Notes: generated by a model from the letters alone, not told the origin. Counted from the stretch's first letter, positions 1-9,017 are shown. The stretch: DNA of 64,000 bases from Thalassospira australica (GCF_000763295.1 NZ_JRJE01000031.1:372001-436000); one strand, 5' to 3'. Numbers and translations are program-made.

Positions 1-1100
1 TCCTGACGGTGGGCCAGGAATGCACGCAGCACTTCGCGCAGGTTCATCACCCGTGGGGTGTTGTCGGCATCCAGAACGTTCATGTTCAAGCCAAACCGGA
101 TTTCCAGTTCGGTATTCTTAAACAGCATTTCCATCAAATGTTCAGGTTCAACCGCACGGGTTCGCGGCTCAAGCACAAGCCGGATAATATCGGTCGACTC
201 ATCGCGCACGTCATTTAAAAGCGGCAACTTCTTTGCCACCATCAAATCGGCGATGCGCTCAACCAGCTTGGCTTTCTGAACCTGATAGGGAATTTCGGTG
301 ATCACAACCTGATACAGGCCGTGGCTCAGCTTCTCGACTTCCCATTTCGCCCGCAAGCGGAATGACCCGCGCCCGGTTGCATAGGCTTCCAGAATGTTTT
401 CGCGCGGTTCAACCAGAACGCCACCGGTCGGGAAGTCCGGCCCCGGCACACAACGCACCAGTTGCGCAATCGAAGTTTCCGGATCATCGATCAGTTTGAT
501 CAGTCCCGCACACAATTCGCCGGCATTATGCGGCGGAATGTTGGTCGCCATACCAACAGCAATACCGGCCGCACCGTTGGCCAGAAGGTTCGGGAAGGCC
601 GCCGGCATGACAATCGGTTCCTGTTCCTCGCCATCATACGTCGGGCGAAAATCAACCGAGTCTTCATCAAGCCCGTCCATCAGGGCTGCGGCAATGGCAG
701 TCATCCGGGCTTCGGTGTAACGCATCGCAGCGGCGTTATCGCCATCGATGTTGCCAAAATTACCCTGACCATCAACCAGCGGATAGCGCACGGCAAAGTC
801 CTGTGCAAGACGGACAAGCGCGTCATACACCGACTGGTCACCATGCGGGTGATATTTACCGATCACGTCACCGACCACACGGGCGCATTTCTTGAACCCC
901 TGCTCCGGGTTCAGTTTAAGCTGCCGCATCGCATAAAGAAGACGCCGATGTACAGGCTTCAGGCCATCTCGCACATCAGGCAGGGAACGCGACATGATTG
1001 TCGACATCGCATAGGCGAGATATCGTTCGCTTAGCGCGTCAGCAAGGCGGGTTTCCCTGATTTGACCGGCACCGGCCGGATCGGAAGTCTTGGTGCTCAT
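1..1100 (-). CDS. parC: DNA topoisomerase IV subunit A (ParC), N-terminal part, cut by window edge
   Basis: The breakage-reunion subunit of topoisomerase IV, which decatenates daughter chromosomes together with ParE. About 366 residues are visible and the 3' end lies beyond base 1. The ATG at 1100 begins [12 protein letters not shown], and the core follows with a [12 protein letters not shown] stretch and the [10 protein letters not shown] active-site loop, whose Tyr is the DNA-linking residue. GDQSVYDAL followed by [10 protein letters not shown] is ParC-like; GyrA usually reads GDTAVYDTI and GSIDGD. At the position of E. coli ParC Ser80 this protein has Gln, and at Glu84 it has Asp. The ribosome site is weak. 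A sigma-70-like promoter lies about 80 bases upstream, so the gene probably has its own transcript besides read-through from recO. Confidence 0.93.
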   Translation of the reverse strand, partial: MSTKTSDPAGAGQIRETRLADALSERYLAYAMSTIMSRSLPDVRDGLKPVHRRLLYAMRQLKLNPEQGFKKCARVVGDVIGKYHPHGDQSVYDALVRLAQDFAVRYPLVDGQGNFGNIDGDNAAAMRYTEARMTAIAAALMDGLDEDSVDFRPTYDGEEQEPIVMPAAFPNLLANGAAGIAVGMATNIPPHNAGELCAGLIKLIDDPETSIAQLVRCVPGPDFPTGGVLVEPRENILEAYATGRGSFRLRAKWEVEKLSHGLYQVVITEIPYQVQKAKLVERIADLMVAKKLPLLNDVRDESTDIIRLVLEPRTRAVEPEHLMEMLFKNTELEIRFGLNMNVLDADNTPRVMNLREVLRAFLAHRQ

Positions 1101-1178
1101 GAACGATTTTTCTTGTTGCTTGTCAAAATGGACATGTGCAAGTGGGTTCGATCCCGAACAGCTTGCAGTGTTGGCAAC

Positions 1179-1206
1179 ATACTACGCCGGGCATGGTCTT
1201 GGTCAA
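1179..1206 (-). promoter_or_regulatory. Candidate sigma-70-type promoter for parC
   Basis: Reading the minus strand, TTGACC (1206-1201) is followed after 16 bases by TAGTAT (1184-1179). Initiation would fall near 1172, leaving a leader of about 70 bases before the parC ATG at 1100. It sits in the 130-base gap between recO and parC. Only sequence similarity supports it. Confidence 0.45.
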
Positions 1207-1230
1207 CATATGGCGCGCAATTTGCCAAAT

Positions 1231-1986
1231 TTATTTTTCTGTGCCGACATCCGCACGCCAGATGTAACTGACAAGGCGATCCCGCGCCGCAACCGGCTTG
1301 ATGCCTTTTGCCTCAAAGATATCACGGTGAATAAAGAAACCGGTCAACTTCACGCCATCGCGAAACTGTTCGGGAAGAGACATGTTTTTACGTGATTGTG
1401 CCGCCCGGCCCGACGCCAAAAAGGCTGGCAGCGGCAACAACCGGTCACGATAGGCATGCCCGGACGCCTCGCCGACTGCACGACCACTTTTGGGGGAGAC
1501 GAAGGCAAGGTTTTCCGTCTCATTCGTTGCTGCACACCGATCGAGTACCAATCCATACCCCAATTCTTCAAGCAGCCCGACTTCCCAGCGGATATAGGCA
1601 GGCAACCATTGGTCTGATTTAAGGGCGCCAAGTAACGCAACGGTACCGTGATAAAGGTCGGGATGGGCTTCACGTTCGGGCAAGGTGGCATCAAGCATGG
1701 CACAGGCCGAACTCATCGCCATCAGCGGCCCGGCCTGCAACAACAGGTCTGCAGCATGCGCACCGGTCAATTCGCAGCGAAACTGACCAAGATGCTCTGC
1801 CAGTCGGGCAGACCACCCTACCCGCACTTCGTTGCCGGGCTCCAGGGTTCCGCGCATGGATTTGCTTGTGGCACCGCGCACCATACCTGCATGGCGACCG
1901 TAATCACGGGTCAGGACGGATAGACGCACCGCGTTTTCACCCAGCTTGCGGGTCGAAAGAACAATGCCGTCATCACGCCAATCCAT
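1231..1986 (-). CDS. recO: DNA repair protein RecO
   Basis: A 251-residue RecO, the mediator that with RecR helps load RecA onto SSB-coated DNA in the RecF pathway. The N-terminal 80 residues form the typical OB-fold, opening MDWRDDGIVLSTRKLGENA with a G-RHAGMVRGA segment. The rest is the helical RecO C-terminal domain. Length matches the family. The ATG at 1986 has an AAAGG site about seven bases upstream. It is the last gene of the run rsh to era and follows the 52-residue membrane-protein gene by only nine bases, so it is probably co-transcribed. Era-RecO linkage is common in proteobacteria; here two tiny genes sit between them. The four zinc cysteines found in some RecO proteins are not evident. 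Confidence 0.93.
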   Translation of the reverse strand: MDWRDDGIVLSTRKLGENAVRLSVLTRDYGRHAGMVRGATSKSMRGTLEPGNEVRVGWSARLAEHLGQFRCELTGAHAADLLLQAGPLMAMSSACAMLDATLPEREAHPDLYHGTVALLGALKSDQWLPAYIRWEVGLLEELGYGLVLDRCAATNETENLAFVSPKSGRAVGEASGHAYRDRLLPLPAFLASGRAAQSRKNMSLPEQFRDGVKLTGFFIHRDIFEAKGIKPVAARDRLVSYIWRADVGTEK

Positions 1987-1995
1987 ATGCGACCT

Positions 1996-2154
1996 TTAGA
2001 AAAACCCGCTGGGCACAATCAAACGGGTCACAAGGAAAAAGAAACCCAGCAAACAGGACGCCAGACAGAACAAGGCAACCCCGAACACCACCTTGCGCAG
2101 GACGGGACGGTGTTCCACGTCTTTGATGGTTTGCGTAATCGGATCTGTGGTCAT
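1996..2154 (-). CDS. Small single-span membrane protein, 52 residues, function unknown
   Basis: A 52-codon gene, easy to miss because of its size. The protein begins MTTDPITQTIKDVEHRPVL, then has one strongly hydrophobic segment (about residues 22-45, rich in Phe, Leu, Val and Gly) and ends LIVPSGFF. Three signs mark it as real: a strong GGAGGA ribosome site nine bases before the ATG; the upstream gene's TAA overlapping this ATG as TAATG, which is typical of translational coupling; and recO starting nine bases after its stop. It probably inserts with the short polar N-terminus in the cytoplasm (positive residues R16, R20, K21 before the span). I do not recognise the family and assign no function. 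Confidence 0.72.
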   Translation of the reverse strand: MTTDPITQTIKDVEHRPVLRKVVFGVALFCLASCLLGFFFLVTRLIVPSGFF

Positions 2155-2384
2155 TAATTGGGTCCTCCGCCCGTGATGCGCCAGAAAAGGCCAAGGCCAA
2201 ATATGACAATCGCTGTCAGCAGCGCAATCAGGTTAAGCGGTTTGTTCAGATATGACTTTTCGCGTTGAAAAGTTGTGCTTCTGTTGCGGTTGCGGAAAGG
2301 ACGTCTGGCGACGCGCGCAACAATCATTGCGGCAGCAGCGCCGACAACGATCATGACAATTCCCCAGACTGATCCGATTTCCAT
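2154..2384 (-). CDS. Small two-span membrane protein, 76 residues, function unknown
   Basis: A 76-residue protein with two predicted membrane helices (about residues 5-23 and 50-68) joined by a very basic loop containing RVARRPFRNRNR, which by the positive-inside rule should face the cytoplasm with both termini outside. It ends WRITGGGPN. The ATG at 2384 has a moderate GGGTAG site upstream. The gene lies 47 bases after era and its TAA overlaps the ATG of the next small gene by one base, so the two are likely made together, perhaps as partners. I do not recognise a named family. The arrangement era, two membrane mini-genes, recO is the main uncharacterised element in this part of the window. 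Confidence 0.72.
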   Translation of the reverse strand: MEIGSVWGIVMIVVGAAAAMIVARVARRPFRNRNRSTTFQREKSYLNKPLNLIALLTAIVIFGLGLFWRITGGGPN

Positions 2385-2431
2385 TATCTACCCGACAATT
2401 GATTGACGGCCCAACACTGCGAGCTGAGACA

Positions 2432-3370
2432 TCACGCGTTGGGGTCAAGTCCCCACATTGCAAAGCGGTTGGGATCATCGCCCCAGTTTTCGCGGACTTT
2501 GACAAACAGGAACAAATGCACACGGCGCTCGAAAATGGCTTCGAGTTCCTTGCGTGCATCACTTCCCAATGCCTTGATACGCTTGCCGCCCTTGCCAAGA
2601 ATGATGGCTTTCTGACCTTCGCGTTCGACAAAGATGGTTTGTTCAAGCTTGACCGACCCATCCTTGCGTTCTTCCCAAAGCTCGGTCTCAACCGTTGCCG
2701 AGTACGGAAGTTCCTGCTGAAGCTGATAATAAAGCTTCTCACGGGTGATTTCTGCGGCCAGCAAACGAAGCGGCATGTCCGAAACATCGTCTTCGGGGAA
2801 CATCCACGGCCCGTCAGGCATTTTTGCAGCCAGGAAATTCACCAGATCCTGTGTGCCTGCGCCCTTTTTGGCCGAAATCATGAAGACGTCGGTAAACACA
2901 TCATGCGCAAACAGGTCTTGAGACAGGCGCAGGAGCTTTTCCTTGTCCGCAACCTTGTCGACCTTGTTAAGCGCCAGAATAGCCTTGCGATTCTGATCTT
3001 TAAGCTGATTGATAATCGCCTGATCTTCGTCGGTGATACCCGTCCCGGCATCAATCACCAAAACAACAAGATCGGCATCATCCGCACCATTCCAAGCGGC
3101 CTTTACCATCGCCCGATCAAGACGGCGCTTGGGTGCAAAGATACCCGGCGTATCAATGAAAACAATCTGCGCGTCTTCGGTCATCACAATGCCACGCACA
3201 CGGGTACGTGTTGTTTGGACCTTTGGCGAGACAATGGACACTTTCGTGCCGACCAACTGGTTGAGCAACGTTGACTTGCCCGCGTTTGGTGCACCAACGA
3301 GGGCAACAAAGCCACAACGTTGCTGATAAGGTAATCTGTCTTCGGCCACCGCTGTGGGAACCTCATTCAT
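2432..3370 (-). CDS. era: GTPase Era
   Basis: Essential Ras-like GTPase that binds the 3' end of 16S rRNA and helps mature the 30S subunit. All G motifs are visible: GAPNAGKST (about residues 26-34), the TTRTR switch I, DTPG, NKVD and SAKKG. The C-terminal KH RNA-binding domain carries ILGKGGKRIK. The ATG at 3370 gives 312 residues; a GTG immediately before it (3373) is possible. Either start lies inside the rnc stop region, so rnc and era overlap by about 8 bases and are probably translationally coupled. The rnc-era pair is classical: one processes rRNA precursors and the other assembles the product. Confidence 0.96.
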   Translation of the reverse strand: MNEVPTAVAEDRLPYQQRCGFVALVGAPNAGKSTLLNQLVGTKVSIVSPKVQTTRTRVRGIVMTEDAQIVFIDTPGIFAPKRRLDRAMVKAAWNGADDADLVVLVIDAGTGITDEDQAIINQLKDQNRKAILALNKVDKVADKEKLLRLSQDLFAHDVFTDVFMISAKKGAGTQDLVNFLAAKMPDGPWMFPEDDVSDMPLRLLAAEITREKLYYQLQQELPYSATVETELWEERKDGSVKLEQTIFVEREGQKAIILGKGGKRIKALGSDARKELEAIFERRVHLFLFVKVRENWGDDPNRFAMWGLDPNA

Positions 3371-4046
3371 CACTAAGTTTATCCAACATTAATTTGGCGG
3401 CGAGTTGCTCCGCCTCGCGTTTCGATTTGCCCTCTGCACTGACACTTTCACCATCATCGGTGGTCAGTTCAATGGTAAATACTGGCGCGTGCGCCGGACC
3501 TTCTCGTCCGACCATTTCGTATTTCGGCAGCGGTTTACCCCGCCCTTGAAGCCATTCCTGCAACTGCGTTTTCGCATCCTGCGGCGGCTTGTTGGCTTCG
3601 TCCAGAAGCGGCGTCCATAATTTTTCAATGAAACGCCGTGCCGGTTCAAGCCCGCCGTCCAGATAGAGTGCGGCAATCACCGCCTCCATGCAATCAGATA
3701 AAATTGCAGGATTGGAATCGGCACCAGCCGCACGTTCGCCCTTTGCCATCTGGATATGTTCACCCAGACCAATTTGTTCTGCAACCTTTGCCAAGGTCTC
3801 ACGGCGAACCAGCGCGACAAAACGTTTTGCCATCGCGCCTTCTCGTTCCCGGCCAAACCGGGTATAGAGCATTTCTGCCACGACAAGGCCCAGCACCCGA
3901 TCACCCAGGAATTCAAGGCGCTCATTCCCGCCGCTCAGCATATCCTTGCCCTTGGCCGCACTGCGATGCGTCAGCGCAACACGCAGCAGGTCAGGGTTGG
4001 CAAAACCGTGATCAATTTCGGTGATCACCGGCGCGCTGTCGCTCAT
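3363..4046 (-). CDS. rnc: Ribonuclease III
   Basis: Double-strand-specific endoribonuclease that processes rRNA precursors and some mRNAs. The 227-residue protein has the RNase III signature NERLEFLGD at residues 41-49, the second acidic pair D118 and E121 in SDCMEAVIAALYLDGG, and a C-terminal dsRNA-binding domain (about 155-224) with the conserved KSKREAEQLAAK helix. All Mg-binding acidic residues are present. The ATG overlaps the lepB stop as TGATG, and the TGA lies within the era start. The run lepB-rnc-era is a widespread conserved operon in proteobacteria. Confidence 0.96.
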   Translation of the reverse strand: MSDSAPVITEIDHGFANPDLLRVALTHRSAAKGKDMLSGGNERLEFLGDRVLGLVVAEMLYTRFGREREGAMAKRFVALVRRETLAKVAEQIGLGEHIQMAKGERAAGADSNPAILSDCMEAVIAALYLDGGLEPARRFIEKLWTPLLDEANKPPQDAKTQLQEWLQGRGKPLPKYEMVGREGPAHAPVFTIELTTDDGESVSAEGKSKREAEQLAAKLMLDKLSDE

Positions 4047-4792
4047 CAGTTAACCCCCTGAAACAGGCGGTCGTAGCGGATGCTGCCAAGATCATAAATC
4101 GGCTGGGAGCTATCCTTGGAGTAAAACAGGAATTCTGCCCGGCCAACCAGATTTTCAATCGGCACAAAACGGAAGCGTGACGGGAACGCACGACTGTCAG
4201 CAGAATTGTCGCGGTTATCGCCCATCATGAAATAGTGACCTTCCGGAACTGTATAAGCTTCGGTGTTGTCGCTTGGCCCCTGATCGCCAAACATTTCAAG
4301 TATCCGGTGCACTTTCCCGTTGGGCAGCGTTTCAATGTATTGCGCTACTGCTGCAGAACGGCCGCTGCCATCGGTCAGGATGTAATCTTCGATCCGTTCA
4401 CGTTCGATCAGGGTATTATTGAGGTAAAGACGGCCTTCCTTGACCTGAACGGTATCACCTGGCAGTCCGATCACGCGTTTGATGTAATCCTGCGTGGTGT
4501 CGGACGGCAGCTTGAACACCACCACATCGCCGCGCTCCGGTTCGCTTTCAAACACACGGCCCGGAATGATCGGCAGGCTGAACGGCATGCTGTGCTTCGA
4601 ATACCCGTAAGAAAACTTCGATACGAACAGATAGTCCCCCACCAGCAAGGTCGGGATCATGGATCCGGATGGAATATTGAACGGTTCAAACGCAAATGTT
4701 CGAACCATAAGTGCAATCAGGATGGCCCAGAAAACGGTTTTCAAGGTATCGAGCAAGCCACCCGTTTTCTTTTTCTGCACAAGCTTTTCCAT
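4046..4792 (-). CDS. lepB: Signal peptidase I
   Basis: Membrane serine protease that removes signal peptides of Sec and Tat substrates on the periplasmic face. A single N-terminal membrane anchor (about residues 15-32) precedes the S26 domain. The catalytic Ser is in IPSGSMIPTLL (Ser44 from the ATG), the general-base Lys in DYIKRVIGLPGD (Lys105), and the box MGDNRDNSADSR follows. About 248 residues. Start choice is open: the ATG at 4792 is chosen, but a TTG at 4807 directly after an in-frame stop would add five residues; neither has a strong ribosome site. It lies 27 bases (or 12) after acpS and overlaps rnc by one base. Confidence 0.93.
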   Translation of the reverse strand: MEKLVQKKKTGGLLDTLKTVFWAILIALMVRTFAFEPFNIPSGSMIPTLLVGDYLFVSKFSYGYSKHSMPFSLPIIPGRVFESEPERGDVVVFKLPSDTTQDYIKRVIGLPGDTVQVKEGRLYLNNTLIERERIEDYILTDGSGRSAAVAQYIETLPNGKVHRILEMFGDQGPSDNTEAYTVPEGHYFMMGDNRDNSADSRAFPSRFRFVPIENLVGRAEFLFYSKDSSQPIYDLGSIRYDRLFQGVN

Positions 4793-4819
4793 TCCGTGTT
4801 CAACCAATCACTTTAAATT

Positions 4820-5215
4820 TTAATCTGCCGAAATCACCACGACCGCATTGGCCATCGGATATTCGTCCGTCAGGGTTACATATACAGATGCAGTTTTCCC
4901 ATCCGGGGTCAATTCATTAAGTCTTTTCAACGCGCCATCCGTCAGGACCATATCAGGCTTCCCACTGGGTTGATGTACCACCCCCATGGTGTTGTGATAA
5001 ACACCTCGTCGGAACCCTGTACCAAGCGCCTTTGAACAGGCTTCCTTGGCGGCAAACGCCATGGCAAGAGATGACGCAGTCCGGTGCGGCTTGCGCGTTG
5101 CGCGCGCAATCTCGATATCGGTATATACCCGCTGCATGAAACGTTCACCATGACGTTCAAGCGCGGCCTCAATACGACGGATATCGCACAAATCCGTACC
5201 AATCCCAATAATCAT
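4820..5215 (-). CDS. acpS: Holo-[acyl-carrier-protein] synthase
   Basis: Transfers the 4'-phosphopantetheine arm of CoA to a Ser of apo-ACP, which activates fatty acid and lipid A synthesis. The 131-residue protein shows both family motifs: GIGTDLCDI at the N-terminus (Asp binds Mg) and FAAKEACSKALGTG in the middle (Glu and Lys of the active site). The ATG directly follows the pdxJ TAA with no spacer. The pdxJ-acpS-lepB-rnc-era order is an old proteobacterial cluster. Confidence 0.95.
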   Translation of the reverse strand: MIIGIGTDLCDIRRIEAALERHGERFMQRVYTDIEIARATRKPHRTASSLAMAFAAKEACSKALGTGFRRGVYHNTMGVVHQPSGKPDMVLTDGALKRLNELTPDGKTASVYVTLTDEYPMANAVVVISAD

Positions 5216-5965
5216 TTATGCATAACCTGTCTGCGCACGCGCTTCGTCCATTAAACGGCGCATTTCGGCAATGGCGGCTTCAAGCCCGACAAACACGGCT
5301 TCGCCAATCAGGAAATGGCCAATATTGAGTTCTGCAATTTCCGGCATGGCGGCAATTGGCTTGACTGTTTCGAAGTTCAAGCCATGCCCGGCATGCACTT
5401 CAAGTCCGATCCCTGCCCCATATTGCACGGCACTGCGAATGCGGTCCAGTTCGCGGTCACGATCCTCTGCATTCTCGGCATCGCAATAGGCACCTGTATG
5501 AATTTCCACCACCGGCGCCCCAAGGCTTTTTGCTGCGTCAAGTTGCGCTTTGGATGCCTCGATAAACAGCGAAACCCGAATGCCCGCATCCCCCAACTCG
5601 GCGACAAAGCGTTTCAGGTGATTGTGCCCGCCTGCGGCGTCCAGTCCGCCCTCGGTTGTGCGTTCTTCACGTTTTTCGGGCACAAGGCATACCGCATGCG
5701 GCTTGGTCTCAAGCGCAATTGCCAGCATTTCGTCAGTTGCGGCCATCTCGAAATTCAAGGGCAGATCAACTTCTTCACGCAGCCGTTTCATGTCGTCATC
5801 ACGGATGTGGCGTCGATCTTCGCGCAAATGCGCGGTGATGCCGTCTGCGCCTGCTGCTTTTGCAAGTGCTGCCGCACGCACGGGATCAGGCATACTGCCG
5901 CCCCGGGCATTTCGAATGGTTGCAACGTGGTCGATATTGACCCCAAGCCGGAGTTTCGCACTCAT
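5216..5965 (-). CDS. pdxJ: Pyridoxine 5'-phosphate synthase
   Basis: Condenses 1-deoxyxylulose 5-phosphate with 3-amino-2-oxopropyl phosphate to give pyridoxine 5'-phosphate, the last ring-forming step of DXP-dependent vitamin B6 synthesis. The 249-residue TIM barrel carries the conserved [31 protein letters not shown] and EIHTGAYC segments, including the active-site His and Glu residues. An AGGA site lies about ten bases before the ATG, which is five bases after the DUF2062 gene. The DXP substrate connects this gene to the dxr pathway encoded near 60 kb. Confidence 0.95.
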   Translation of the reverse strand: MSAKLRLGVNIDHVATIRNARGGSMPDPVRAAALAKAAGADGITAHLREDRRHIRDDDMKRLREEVDLPLNFEMAATDEMLAIALETKPHAVCLVPEKREERTTEGGLDAAGGHNHLKRFVAELGDAGIRVSLFIEASKAQLDAAKSLGAPVVEIHTGAYCDAENAEDRDRELDRIRSAVQYGAGIGLEVHAGHGLNFETVKPIAAMPEIAELNIGHFLIGEAVFVGLEAAIAEMRRLMDEARAQTGYA

Positions 5966-5970
5966 GATGT

Positions 5971-6672
5971 TTAATCCTGCCTTTTGGTGGCATGCTTCGC
6001 AGCCGTTCCAAGCTTTTCTTTCGCACTTTCAAGCATCGGCCCAAGACCATGGCGTTCGGTCTTTTTCATACGACGCAAGATACGGTTGTGACGATAAATC
6101 ACAACAGCGCGGCGGATCGGAAAGTAAAATAGCATCCACACCACGATTGTCGTCGGGATACAGCCAATCACCATCGGCCAGATGATATCAACAATACTTG
6201 CCCAAAGTTCTGCCAGTGCGGTGTGATCGGAAACATCCCAGTTCCCGAAAATCAGACCGCCGCCAACATAGTTCAGCCCAAGAACAACGAACTCCCACAG
6301 CACAGCCATATCGAAGTGGACTGTTGAAGTGCTTGTATGCTCCCCAAGTATCCAGTTCCCGCAGGTATAAAGCCATAACCAGATGAAGGGAAATGTCCAG
6401 GGGTTGCCAACAACCGTACCAAGAAGTGACGCCACCAAATTGCTGCGGGTCAAGAGACTGAGCAACGTCGCCAGCACAAAATGAAAGCCGATGAATGGCG
6501 AGAATGAAACCGCCGCCCCAATCGCAAAACCCGAAGCAATGCTATAGGGCGACCCCGGCAGGCGCGCCACACGATGAGCAAAATACTGCGATGAACGACG
6601 CCATCCGCCACGCGGCCAAACCACGTTGCGTACACGTTGAAAGGATGAAGGTTTGATGCGGCGCCGAAACAT
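5971..6672 (-). CDS. DUF2062 domain membrane protein
   Basis: A 233-residue membrane protein with a basic N-terminus, about three to four hydrophobic segments, and the DUF2062 hallmark: [19 protein letters not shown] followed by [19 protein letters not shown]. It ends in a basic, probably cytoplasmic tail rich in Lys and Arg. DUF2062 proteins have no established biochemical activity. The gene sits between rsh and pdxJ on the same strand, 131 bases after rsh and five bases before pdxJ, a neighbourhood seen in many Rhodospirillales. That suggests a housekeeping envelope role but proves nothing. No clear ribosome site precedes the ATG. Confidence 0.8.
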   Translation of the reverse strand: MFRRRIKPSSFQRVRNVVWPRGGWRRSSQYFAHRVARLPGSPYSIASGFAIGAAVSFSPFIGFHFVLATLLSLLTRSNLVASLLGTVVGNPWTFPFIWLWLYTCGNWILGEHTSTSTVHFDMAVLWEFVVLGLNYVGGGLIFGNWDVSDHTALAELWASIVDIIWPMVIGCIPTTIVVWMLFYFPIRRAVVIYRHNRILRRMKKTERHGLGPMLESAKEKLGTAAKHATKRQD

Positions 6673-6803
6673 ACGGGATCAGTTCTGGAATAACTCAGGT
6701 AACGCTATAAAAACTTGAGGCATATGCGTAAGTGCTGACTGCAAGATTGGCAAGGCTTTTGCGCCAAATTCCCCCAAAAGGTGAAGCTGTTTACAATTAA
6801 CCT

Positions 6804-8948
6804 TTATCCACGCGCACGTTCCACGGCATTCACCACAGGTGTCGCCCGCAAGGCAGCGATGATGTTGGTCAGATGCTTGACGTCGACAACATCAATATCA
6901 ATCAACATTTCAAAGAAGTCGGTCGTGCGGTTGGTGAAGCGCAAATTGGTAATGTTGCCATGGTTTTTGGCAATCACACTGGTGATCGAACTAAGCGCCC
7001 CCTGCTCATGGCCAACAGTCAGGCCCAGCCGCCCGATGAAGTGTTCCGGTTCGCCTTCATTGTCCCAGCCAACATCAAGCCAACGTTCGGGCTGCTCGGT
7101 AAAGGTTTCAAGCGTATCACAATCAATCGTATGGATGGTAACGCCCTTGCCGGTTGTAACAATCCCGACAATCCTGTCCCCCGGCAGCGGATGGCAGCAC
7201 CCGGCATAATGCACAGCCATGCCCGGGATAAGCCCCTTGATTGGAATGGCATGGTCATGTTTGCGCGCCCGGACCTTCTCAAGCGGCACGACCTTCCGCG
7301 CCGTTTCCTTGTCCTTGGTTCCGGGGAATACCGCATGAACGATCTCGCGCCCGGTGTGATGCCCCGCACCCACCTGCGTCAAAAGCGCATCGACCGACGG
7401 CTGCTTGAAGATCTTCAGAACACCATCAAGAGCCTTGTCGGAATAATCGTAGCCTTCCTGACGAAATGCCTTTTGCAAGATCGCCTTGCCAAGATCCTTG
7501 TATTGATCTTCCTGCTGTTGGCGAATGAAGCGGCGAATACGTGCGCGCGCCTTGCCGGTAACAACAAAGCGTTCCCAAGTCGGATTCGGCGTTTGCGCCT
7601 TCGATGTTACGATCTCGACCTGATCACCGTTATAAAGCACCGTGCGCAGCGGAACCATCGCGCCATTAACCTTGGCGCCGACACAGGTATCGCCAATGTG
7701 GGTATGGATCATATAGGCGAAATCAACAGGTGTTGCGCGTGCAGGAAGCGCAATCACATCGCCCTTCGGACTAAAGCAGAACACCTGATCCTGGAACATC
7801 GCGAGCTTGGTGTGCTCAAGGAACTCTTCCGGCTCAGAAGCGTGTTCAAGAATATCAAGCAGGTCACGCAACCAGCGATACTGAACGCCTTCTTTCTGAT
7901 CGCCCGTCGGCTTTTCCTGTTTATATGCCCAGTGGGCCGCCACACCGTTTTCGTTGACCTCGTGCATGTGACGGGTGCGAATTTGCACCTCGATCCGATG
8001 GTTTTCCGGACCAAGCACCGTTGTATGAATGGAACGGTATCCGTTGGGCTTCGGTGTGGAGATATAATCCTTGAACCGGCCCGGTACGACCTTGTAATTG
8101 GCATGCAAATAGCCAAGAACTTCATAGCATTCAGGCATCTCGCTTACGAGAACACGAAAAGCCATGATGTCCGACAGCTCACCAAAGGTGATGTTCTTGC
8201 GCTGCATCTTCTGCCAGATCGAATATGGGCGTTTTTCACGGCCATAAATATCGACCTTCAGTCCCTGACGACCGACAACATCCTGCAACTCTGAAACGAT
8301 GCGGTTAACGACGTTGTCGTCTTTTGCCCGCAGAAATTCCAGGCGCGCCAGTATCGAATCACGGGCTTCAGGATTGATATGCTGGAAGGCAAGGTCTTCG
8401 AGCTCTTCCTTGATGTCGTGCATACCGATGCGTTCGGCAAGCGGGGCATAAATCTCAAGCGTTTCCGCGGCAATACGCACGCGTTTTTCCGGCTTGGAAA
8501 TGTAATGCAGGGTCCGCATGTTATGCAGCCGGTCTGCCAGTTTGACCAGCAAGACACGAATGTCTTCTGACATTGCCAGCAGCAGCTTGCGGAAGTTCTC
8601 GGCCTGTTTGGAATCAGCTGATTTCAGCTCAATCTGCGTCAGCTTGGTCACACCATCGACCAGCTTCATGATGTTGTTGCCAAAAAGCTTTGTGATCTCT
8701 TTGGGCGTCGCATCGGTGTCTTCGATGGTGTCGTGCAGCAACGCTGTAATGATCGTGTCGCAGTCGAGCTTGTAGTTGGTCAGAATGCCCGCGACTTCGA
8801 TCGGGTGGGAAAAATACGGATCGCCCGATGCGCGTTTTTGCGAACCGTGCTTCTGGGTCGCATAGACATAGGCCCGGTTCAACGTGGTTTCGCACGCATC
8901 GGGGTCATATGCCTTAACCCGTTCAACAAGTTCGTATTGACGCATCAT
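6804..8948 (-). CDS. rsh: Bifunctional (p)ppGpp synthetase/hydrolase (Rel/SpoT homologue)
   Basis: Makes and degrades the stringent-response alarmone (p)ppGpp. The 714-residue domain order is HD hydrolase (H48, H72-D73 in LLHDTIEDT, D139 in LADRLHNMRTL), synthetase with PKPNGYRSIHTTV and EVQIRT, TGS (about 385-445), a conserved Cys-containing region (AGCCHPLPGD), and a C-terminal ACT/RRM domain. The HD metal ligands and the synthetase motif are both intact, so both activities are expected, as for the usual single RSH of alphaproteobacteria. The ATG at 8948 or 8945 may be used. An intrinsic terminator separates it from rpoZ, so it needs its own promoter in the roughly 70-base gap, although rpoZ-rsh linkage is conserved. 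Confidence 0.95.
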   Translation of the reverse strand: MMRQYELVERVKAYDPDACETTLNRAYVYATQKHGSQKRASGDPYFSHPIEVAGILTNYKLDCDTIITALLHDTIEDTDATPKEITKLFGNNIMKLVDGVTKLTQIELKSADSKQAENFRKLLLAMSEDIRVLLVKLADRLHNMRTLHYISKPEKRVRIAAETLEIYAPLAERIGMHDIKEELEDLAFQHINPEARDSILARLEFLRAKDDNVVNRIVSELQDVVGRQGLKVDIYGREKRPYSIWQKMQRKNITFGELSDIMAFRVLVSEMPECYEVLGYLHANYKVVPGRFKDYISTPKPNGYRSIHTTVLGPENHRIEVQIRTRHMHEVNENGVAAHWAYKQEKPTGDQKEGVQYRWLRDLLDILEHASEPEEFLEHTKLAMFQDQVFCFSPKGDVIALPARATPVDFAYMIHTHIGDTCVGAKVNGAMVPLRTVLYNGDQVEIVTSKAQTPNPTWERFVVTGKARARIRRFIRQQQEDQYKDLGKAILQKAFRQEGYDYSDKALDGVLKIFKQPSVDALLTQVGAGHHTGREIVHAVFPGTKDKETARKVVPLEKVRARKHDHAIPIKGLIPGMAVHYAGCCHPLPGDRIVGIVTTGKGVTIHTIDCDTLETFTEQPERWLDVGWDNEGEPEHFIGRLGLTVGHEQGALSSITSVIAKNHGNITNLRFTNRTTDFFEMLIDIDVVDVKHLTNIIAALRATPVVNAVERARG

Positions 8949-9017
8949 TCAGGGGCATCTCCGCAATTATCCAGGGGGAATTATTTCATCCCTCACTTAA
9001 GATAGTACGATTTGGAC

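Noticed and set aside
1146-1159. GTTCG-ATCC-CGAAC near the parC promoter, considered as an SOS site
   Set aside because: It is an inverted, not a direct, repeat, and the spacing does not match the alphaproteobacterial GTTC-N7-GTTC box.
1973-2209. A 78-codon minus-strand frame over the recO upstream region
   Set aside because: It overlaps both mini membrane-protein genes out of frame, has no ribosome site and has a composition typical of a shadow frame. The 52- and 76-codon frames have clear starts and coupling.
6796-6806. TTATCCACG near the rsh 3' end and TTATCCACC at about 21136, resembling DnaA boxes
   Set aside because: Single, imperfect matches inside or at the edge of coding DNA with no cluster or AT-rich unwinding region; not evidence of an origin.
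6873-8294. Long plus-strand open frame (473 codons) opposite rsh
   Set aside because: Antisense shadow of a highly conserved gene in third-position-biased DNA; no ribosome site and no recognisable domain. The same holds for the long frames opposite lpdA, pdhB, pyrG and gltA.
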